Source: a bacterium (GTDB lineage Bacteria; Verrucomicrobiota; Kiritimatiellia; UBA8416; CAMZLY01). Taken from it: a stretch of DNA of 12,179 nucleotides. A program made the translations under genes and the position numbers. Every line of letters begins with the position of its first letter. Position 1 is the stretch's first letter. The stretch is taken from NCBI GenBank assembly GCA_030632465.1, contig DAOVUR010000036.1:1-12179 (forward strand). Direction: 5' to 3'. Below are positions 7,403 through 12,179 of this stretch, piece by piece. The notes under the pieces are model-generated. The model was not told the DNA's origin and made no database searches. It saw only the letters and a list, made by a program, of their open reading frames with translations.

Positions 7403-7846
7403 CTACTTTCTACTCCCCTTTGTCTTAATGAGCATGATAAGTATAAATAGTGCACCACCTAGCAGTCCCATTAGAAGATCGAGCATGGTGTCATCAAGTC
7501 CTATTTGGCAAGTTGTATTTAAGATGCGATCTGCTACCCATTCAGCAAACTCCCAAAGAACGGCTACTGTAGCAGTAAGGCCAAGCACTACTGCCGTGAG
7601 AATTATAAGATCTGGTTTATGAATAACTTGATATTCAGCAAAAACTTTTATGCCGCCAGCTACAAAGTATGCAATGGCAAAACCGCCAAAGAAATGAAGT
7701 GGGATATCAATTTCCGGCCAACGTGCATATCCATCTATCACGTGAGCAGATATTTCATGAGCAAGTAGTACCACTACAGGCAACCAGCCAAAACGCTTCA
7801 CGGTTATCCATGATGCTTTTATAATGGTCTTCAGTTTTATAGTCAT
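7403..7846 (-). CDS. Small integral membrane protein, YjdF/DUF2238-like
   Basis: This encodes 147 residues from ATG 7846. The frame is open further upstream (TTG 7957, ATG 7948), but those starts lie inside the preceding gene with no ribosome site. ATG 7846 also lacks a clear one, so the start is uncertain. There are four hydrophobic segments: WLPVVVLLAHEIS, HFFGGFAIAYFVAGG, LIILTAVVLGLTATVAVLW and LDLLMGLLGGALFILIML. The spaced polar motifs D..LHFFGG, WEFAEW and LDDTMLDLLMGLLGG match the pattern of the DUF2238/YjdF family, whose function is unknown to me. It is the last gene of the NrnA-phosphatase-STAS operon, 55 bases after the HEAT gene. A link to the signalling genes is inferred from order only. 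Confidence 0.75.
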   Translation of the reverse strand: MTIKLKTIIKASWITVKRFGWLPVVVLLAHEISAHVIDGYARWPEIDIPLHFFGGFAIAYFVAGGIKVFAEYQVIHKPDLIILTAVVLGLTATVAVLWEFAEWVADRILNTTCQIGLDDTMLDLLMGLLGGALFILIMLIKTKGSRK

Positions 7847-7901
7847 CAGTTTAGAAACTACTTTTTCACCTAGGCTTCTATATAAAAGGCAGCATCTTAT
7901 C

Positions 7902-8651
7902 TCAAAATTTATCTTCGTCAGAAAGAAGTTTTTCAACTGAGTCGCCATGTTGAGCAAGGGACATAATTGATTTTGCGAGGTCTTCTGAATGTACCGTCTC
8001 GCGCAGATATGAGTCGACTACTGCAAAACATAATGCATCACCAAGTGACGCAATTGCTATAGAGCCATAAGCTATCGACATATTAAGTTTCAGCACATGC
8101 TCATACTTCTCTGGATCAGCATTGCCACAAGGCGTAGATAGTTGCACGATCAGATGATCATTCTGATCCTTCAGAGTAAAGTCAACCCACACCTGCTGCG
8201 TACGGCCATCAGGCAGGGTGACTTTCAATGAATAGCCATCTGCTCCCGTACTCATTTCAATAGGCAGATCTTTGATAGCGGTATTTAATAGATCTTCATC
8301 CGAAAGAATGTCACCGCCGAGCTTATTACGTATATCACCATCCTGCATTAGCCAGTGCCGCCACTCCTCTACGTCGTCACCAAGCTCTTGTCCGGTAATA
8401 GAGCGCAGTGCATTTGCAACATCAGTGACATTCTTGGACTGTTCAAGCAGTTTGACAAGTGGTGCAATTGCACGATCATCACCAATTTCCGATAAAATTC
8501 TAATAGTGGACCATCTCACACCTTCGTGTCTATCTTGCAGAAGCGGCAATATATCATCAATCATTTTTGTGCCTTCTTCGGCAACAATGTTTATGGTATT
8601 TGCTCTTGTATGAACATTACGAAGACCTTTTCTTATCTCTTCAGTACTCAT
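7902..8651 (-). CDS. HEAT-repeat protein with YbjN-like C-terminal domain
   Basis: This encodes 249 residues; the start is fixed by GAGGAG 9 bases before the ATG. Residues 1-95 are alpha-helical with HEAT-like repeats (IDDILPLLQDRHEGVRWSTI, EIGDDRAIAPLVKLL), a fold for protein-protein contacts. Residues 130-249 form a separate alpha/beta domain: TLPDGRTQQVWVDF, then LIVQLSTPCG, then LNMSIAYGSIAIASLGDAL, ending in AQHGDSVEKLLSDEDKF. This order and the terminal helix resemble YbjN and type III chaperone-like folds, by eye only. There is no signal peptide or membrane segment, so it is cytosolic. It starts 20 bases after the STAS stop, tightly inside the operon. A plausible role is binding partner or output of the STAS switch, but this is inference. 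Confidence 0.82.
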   Translation of the reverse strand: MSTEEIRKGLRNVHTRANTINIVAEEGTKMIDDILPLLQDRHEGVRWSTIRILSEIGDDRAIAPLVKLLEQSKNVTDVANALRSITGQELGDDVEEWRHWLMQDGDIRNKLGGDILSDEDLLNTAIKDLPIEMSTGADGYSLKVTLPDGRTQQVWVDFTLKDQNDHLIVQLSTPCGNADPEKYEHVLKLNMSIAYGSIAIASLGDALCFAVVDSYLRETVHSEDLAKSIMSLAQHGDSVEKLLSDEDKF

Positions 8652-8671
8652 AACTTATAGCTCCTCATTTT

Positions 8672-9160
8672 TTACGTAGACTCATTCTCGAACATCTCAA
8701 CTACTACTTTAAATGTTTCATGATTTTTATCATTCATCTCCATAAGGGTACGATGCGCCTCCGTTAGCATGCGTAACTGATCAGCACGTTCTTGTTCCTC
8801 TGCAGGAAGCTCGAATAGTTCAGGTGGTTCGTTTTCCAAGTTCTTGACAATAACAAACGCATGCTCAAAACCCATGCTCAAGAAAAGCGTATTGATATCA
8901 ACATTATCACAGACAATAATAGGCTTACGGTTATATTTCTCAATAAGGAATCCTGCTATACGTGCCATCAGTCCCAGATTAGTGCTATCAATATTCTCGG
9001 CCTGTAGGACATCAAATACGACTTCTTTAACTGACTCAGATGATAAAATCTTGGTGACAAGTTTATCAAAACCAGAATTACTGGTATATTGGATGACACC
9101 TATAAATTTGATAAAACAGACGCCATCATTCTTGGCAAATAGTATGCTACTCTCCGACAT
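8672..9160 (-). CDS. STAS-domain protein, anti-sigma factor antagonist-like
   Basis: This encodes 162 residues. Residues 1-110 have the STAS layout: a beta pair (GVCFIKFIGVIQY), a strand (KEVVFDVLQAENID) and then STNLGLMARIAGF. This places Ser59/Thr60 after Asp58, where SpoIIAA and RsbV carry the serine phosphorylated by a partner kinase. Residues 115-162 are an unusual charged helical extension with EEQERADQLRMLTEAHRTL, absent from the roughly 110-residue classical antagonists. The start overlaps the phosphatase gene by 14 bases, and its ribosome site GGAGAG (9167-9172, 6 bases upstream) lies within that gene's last codons, so translation is probably coupled. The expected cycle is phosphorylation by an anti-sigma-type kinase not seen here and dephosphorylation by the product of 9147-11081. 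The family call is firm; the partner is unknown. Confidence 0.9.
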   Translation of the reverse strand: MSESSILFAKNDGVCFIKFIGVIQYTSNSGFDKLVTKILSSESVKEVVFDVLQAENIDSTNLGLMARIAGFLIEKYNRKPIIVCDNVDINTLFLSMGFEHAFVIVKNLENEPPELFELPAEEQERADQLRMLTEAHRTLMEMNDKNHETFKVVVEMFENEST

Positions 9161-11081
9161 TCCGAGCTCTCCGGGTAATTAATAAAATTGTTACATCATC
9201 CGGCAGAGATTCTTTTTTAGCAACGCCTGTCTGTTCCACAAGTATTTCAACATCGAGATTAGGTTCATTTACAATTTTTTCAAGATGCTTCTGTTTTTCC
9301 GCCAATGATTGTACTGGTAATATTTCTAGTATTCCGTCGGAAAAGATAACAAAGGAAAATTCATCAGGCAACTGCATTCTTGAGTTTTCATATTTTGAGA
9401 ATGCAAACAGACCTACAGCGGACCCTGGTAGCGTAACAGTCTTAACATCTTGATCATGGGCTAAGATCGGTAACGGGAACTGTCCACCATTTGTGTAAGT
9501 TAAGGTATTGTCACTCTTAGATAAAATTCCATAGAAAATTGTTATATGTTTACCGGAGTTCTGGCTAATTAGTTCTTCATTCAATTTTGCCAGTAGTTTG
9601 GCTGGATTAAGAATTAGTTTATCCTGCTCAGATTTATAATTTTCCAGGTTGTTATGGATAAAGCTTTGTAGTAGAACGGTAATAAATGCAGATGATACAC
9701 CATGTCCCGAGACGTCAGCCATATAAAACCCTATGTGATCATCATCAATCTCGAAGTAGTCTACAAAATCGCCACTTAAATATAGTGATGGCGCTAAGAA
9801 GCGCTCAAAATGGTATGTACCAATATCTTTTTTCTCATCCGGCAGTAGATTAAACTGAATCATACGCCCAGCTTTTTCATCCTGCTCTAACATATCTAGG
9901 GAGCGTGACAACTTCAAGTTGGAGCGCTCCAGTTCCGTTGTCCGTTTTTCAACTTCCGCTTCGAGATCTTCATTTAACTGTTTAAGCGCATCTACAGCTT
10001 TCCGCCGCTCTGTTATTCCAACAATAATCCATAGTAGTCCAGCAATCTCACCTTCCGAGTTGCGGACAATAGCAAAAGACATATCACCCCAAAAGACAGC
10101 ATCGTCAGATCGTTGATAACGTAATTCTTGTCGCCAGGACTCTCTTTTTCCCTCAAGGATAGCACCAACAAATGACGAGACCTCATCGTAATCATCCGAA
10201 GGGATGAAATCACAAAAGAGCATCTCCGGCATATCTTTCTCTTCGATGCCAACCATACCGCTCATGGCGGAATTAGCAATTACGATACGCTTATCTATAT
10301 TTACTAATGCGATACCGACTGCTGCACTCTTAAATACAGCACTGAATCTCTCTTCTACTGTGCGCAAATCAATACATGCTGCAGACGATACCGTAATCTC
10401 ATCAGACAGCGCAATTGCCATCAGGATAATGATACCCATATATACATACTCTATAAGATATATAAATTCATATAGCCCCGTACCCACTGCAACATCATTT
10501 ACAACCCCTGCCAGAAAAAATATGATTGATATTATAATAATAAAATATTCTTTTTTATTTTTACTGCCAAAACCTTGTATTGCGATTGTTAATACGTATA
10601 TGGCACTTGCTATACCTGTTACCCCCAAAAGATAGAATAGGAAGCCCGGCGCCATTTCATAATATGTTATGTGACCATAAAGCGGTAGGTCGATCTGCTT
10701 TATAGCTTCAGTAGTAGAGAACAACCATACATCAGGAACGATCACGCCAAGGAATGCCATCATAAGATAAAAGATTATGAAGATGTAGATACTACGCTTG
10801 GAGCGACGCGATGAATAATCATGCACAAACCAGATCAGAAGCAGTGCCATAAGTGAAATTGCTATAAACTGTGCCCTTTGCCACCACATACCGTCAGCAA
10901 CAGACACCGCATTATATAAACCTGCGGCAAAAATATCATATGCGGCCACCATCAGGCACAATAGCGAAAAGAGAAAATGATGACGACGCCAGATATGTTT
11001 GGTACACAGCAGCAAGTGAGACACACCTACATACAAGGTGATGGCTGCCATTATTAGTGTTATCAGAGTATGCAAATTCAT
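9147..11081 (-). CDS. 7TM-PAS-SpoIIE (PP2C) membrane phosphatase
   Basis: This encodes 644 residues. Residues 1-230 hold seven hydrophobic helices, like the 7TM sensor region of some histidine kinases. Residues about 240-360 are a PAS domain (FKSAAVGIALVNIDKRIVIA, then IVGITERRKA), followed by a coiled coil to about 400. Residues about 410-644 are a SpoIIE-type PP2C phosphatase. The acidic metal-binding residues are present: D438 (GDFVDYF), D456 (ADVSGHG), D582 (SDGILE) and D628 (DDVTILL); the 18-residue gap between the first two equals that of SpoIIE D610/D628. It should dephosphorylate the STAS protein encoded immediately downstream in response to a membrane or PAS signal. It starts 26 bases after the NrnA stop with a weak AGG site. 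The phosphatase call is firm; the ligand is unknown. Confidence 0.93.
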   Translation of the reverse strand: MNLHTLITLIMAAITLYVGVSHLLLCTKHIWRRHHFLFSLLCLMVAAYDIFAAGLYNAVSVADGMWWQRAQFIAISLMALLLIWFVHDYSSRRSKRSIYIFIIFYLMMAFLGVIVPDVWLFSTTEAIKQIDLPLYGHITYYEMAPGFLFYLLGVTGIASAIYVLTIAIQGFGSKNKKEYFIIIISIIFFLAGVVNDVAVGTGLYEFIYLIEYVYMGIIILMAIALSDEITVSSAACIDLRTVEERFSAVFKSAAVGIALVNIDKRIVIANSAMSGMVGIEEKDMPEMLFCDFIPSDDYDEVSSFVGAILEGKRESWRQELRYQRSDDAVFWGDMSFAIVRNSEGEIAGLLWIIVGITERRKAVDALKQLNEDLEAEVEKRTTELERSNLKLSRSLDMLEQDEKAGRMIQFNLLPDEKKDIGTYHFERFLAPSLYLSGDFVDYFEIDDDHIGFYMADVSGHGVSSAFITVLLQSFIHNNLENYKSEQDKLILNPAKLLAKLNEELISQNSGKHITIFYGILSKSDNTLTYTNGGQFPLPILAHDQDVKTVTLPGSAVGLFAFSKYENSRMQLPDEFSFVIFSDGILEILPVQSLAEKQKHLEKIVNEPNLDVEILVEQTGVAKKESLPDDVTILLITRRARNVGE

Positions 11082-11107
11082 TAACTATATGCCTATACCA
11101 TTATTAT

Positions 11108-12100
11108 TTATCTTAAACGTGCGGTTACCGCCTGCAAGGCGATCTCCTGCGCATCGCTCATGCTACCTTTTACGCGGCAACCTGCAGCCTTCGCATGTCC
11201 ACCGCCACCTAGCGATGCACACAACTCTGCAAGATCACAATCTCCATTCGAACGCATGCTAATATTTATTCTGCCAAGATTGCCCTTATCTTCATAAAAG
11301 AGCACTGCTACATCAACACCTTCAACACAACGTGGAATCTCAATAATATCTTCCGTATCAGAGACAGTGCAACCAGCAGCATCAAAATCAGCTGTAGTTA
11401 AAGTTACAAATGCTATCTTCTCTTCATGCCTAAATTCTAAGTTCTGAATCGCAATCTTCCTAATAGCTAATTCTGCCTTCGAAAGCTGTCGATAGATCTT
11501 GCGATCAACATCCTCTGTATTTACACCATACTTCAAAAGCTCTGCCGCTGTGTGCATAGCTTGAGGTGTCGTATTAGAATAAGCAAAACGACCTGTATCA
11601 GTCACAATTGCTATCCACAATAAAGTTGCTATATCTTGGTCAATTGCATAACCACCAGCCATAAGAAGCTGATAGACAATCTCGCCTGTTGAACATGAGC
11701 CAGTATCGAGTAGATTAATATCACCAAACCCTACATTACTTATATGATGGTCAATATTAAGAAGCTTTACCCTACCCTTAAGTTCACTCAGCTCTTTCGG
11801 AATACGCTCAATTGAACCTGCATCTAAAGCAATAATAAGATCAGCCTCTATAGCAAGGGCTTCATCAACACTGATAATGTCTCCGCTTTTCACAAAGCTT
11901 TGATACCGATTTGGTACCGGCTCAAGCCCCGTAGCCACAGCCTGTTTACCAACCTTTTCTAAGGCGTACTTCAAGGCCAAAGATGACCCCAACGCATCAC
12001 CATCAGGCTTCGGATGCGCAGTGATAACGATTCTCTTTGCCGCACTAATAGCAGTTATACACTCTGATATAGACTGAAAATTTCCTGATTCTTGATCCAT
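11108..12100 (-). CDS. nrnA: DHH/DHHA1 phosphoesterase, NrnA-type oligoribonuclease / pAp phosphatase
   Basis: This encodes 330 residues, the normal length for NrnA. The family degrades nano-RNA (2-5 nt), often pGpG, and converts pAp to AMP in the cytosol using manganese. The DHH domain shows H29, D33 and D35 (HPKPDGDALGS), D93 (ALDAG), the D117-H118-H119 triad (NIDHHISN) and D168 (VTDTGRF). The C-terminal DHHA1 domain ends with GGGGHAKAAG (298-307), which binds substrate. The start ATG has AGGGG 10 bases upstream. It heads the visible operon. In many bacteria this gene lies between rbfA and truB; here a signalling cassette follows instead of truB. The function is assigned by conserved motifs and is reliable at family level; the preferred substrate is not visible. 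Confidence 0.93.
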   Translation of the reverse strand: MDQESGNFQSISECITAISAAKRIVITAHPKPDGDALGSSLALKYALEKVGKQAVATGLEPVPNRYQSFVKSGDIISVDEALAIEADLIIALDAGSIERIPKELSELKGRVKLLNIDHHISNVGFGDINLLDTGSCSTGEIVYQLLMAGGYAIDQDIATLLWIAIVTDTGRFAYSNTTPQAMHTAAELLKYGVNTEDVDRKIYRQLSKAELAIRKIAIQNLEFRHEEKIAFVTLTTADFDAAGCTVSDTEDIIEIPRCVEGVDVAVLFYEDKGNLGRINISMRSNGDCDLAELCASLGGGGHAKAAGCRVKGSMSDAQEIALQAVTARLR

Positions 12101-12179
12101 TAAATATAATCCCCTGTGGTATCGCTCTTATGCCATGCTACACCTCATAGCAAATGTTAGTATCAACTCGTTTTGCAAC
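12101..12179 (-). other. Upstream edge of the nrnA operon
   Basis: These 79 bases hold the AGGGG ribosome site of nrnA (12111-12115). One minus-strand frame is open from the edge to a TAG at 12138-12140 (VAKRVDTNICYEV), which could be the tail of a preceding gene 37 bases before nrnA, but 13 codons are too few to claim one. I see no convincing promoter. Confidence 0.3.

Noticed and set aside
7045..7450. Small plus-strand frames across the repeats (containing MAGRIRF)
   Set aside because: They derive from the palindromic repeat and overlap the ends of real genes; the two repeat copies are not kept in a common frame as a protein would be.
7847..7957. N-terminal extension of the DUF2238-like protein
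   Set aside because: The extra 37 residues are mostly the out-of-frame shadow of the HEAT gene C-terminus, and neither TTG 7957 nor ATG 7948 has a ribosome site.
8272..8613. Plus-strand open frame of 113 codons opposite the HEAT gene
   Set aside because: It is serine-rich as expected from antisense of the real gene and lacks a ribosome site.

Overview
The window reads as chromosome of a Gram-negative bacterium of the PVC group, most likely Kiritimatiellota, Verrucomicrobiota or Lentisphaerota. That placement is inferred from several things: large secreted proteins of a style common in those phyla, an AraC regulator with the HWG...PH sensor signature often seen there, moderate to low GC, and a short palindromic intergenic repeat. 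No rRNA, tRNA, CRISPR array, transposase or phage gene was found.

Left part (1-3515, minus strand): three consecutive exported proteins, read 3515 to 1. The first is a 581-residue secreted protein. The second is a 392-residue fibre-like protein with a 'SYQGRL' N-terminal module and a beta-rich C-terminus. The third is the N-terminal 174 residues of a protein that runs off the left edge. Gaps are 24 and 43 bases and no terminator is visible between them, so they look like one transcription unit for surface or secreted structures. A candidate promoter lies at 3571-3599.

Middle (3712-7100): a minus-strand AraC-family regulator is divergent from a plus-strand pair. The pair is a small exported protein resembling an isolated secretin N-domain and, 8 bases later, a full-length three-domain Xaa-Pro aminopeptidase with all five metal ligands. 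The AraC promoter is so close to its start codon that the message may be leaderless.

At 7101-7402 the aminopeptidase and the next operon converge on a non-coding stretch holding two copies of a palindromic repeat. One copy is interrupted by a 36-base insert that itself forms a hairpin.

Right part (12100 to 7403, minus strand): a compact five-gene operon. It encodes an NrnA-type DHH phosphoesterase (nano-RNA, pGpG and pAp turnover), a 7TM-PAS-SpoIIE-type PP2C phosphatase, a STAS anti-sigma-antagonist-like protein whose start overlaps the phosphatase gene, a HEAT-repeat protein with a YbjN-like C-terminal domain, and a small YjdF/DUF2238-like membrane protein. The phosphatase and STAS protein form the classic half of a partner-switching system. 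No anti-sigma kinase is in the window. The HEAT/YbjN and membrane proteins are candidates for unusual outputs of the switch and are the part most worth following up.
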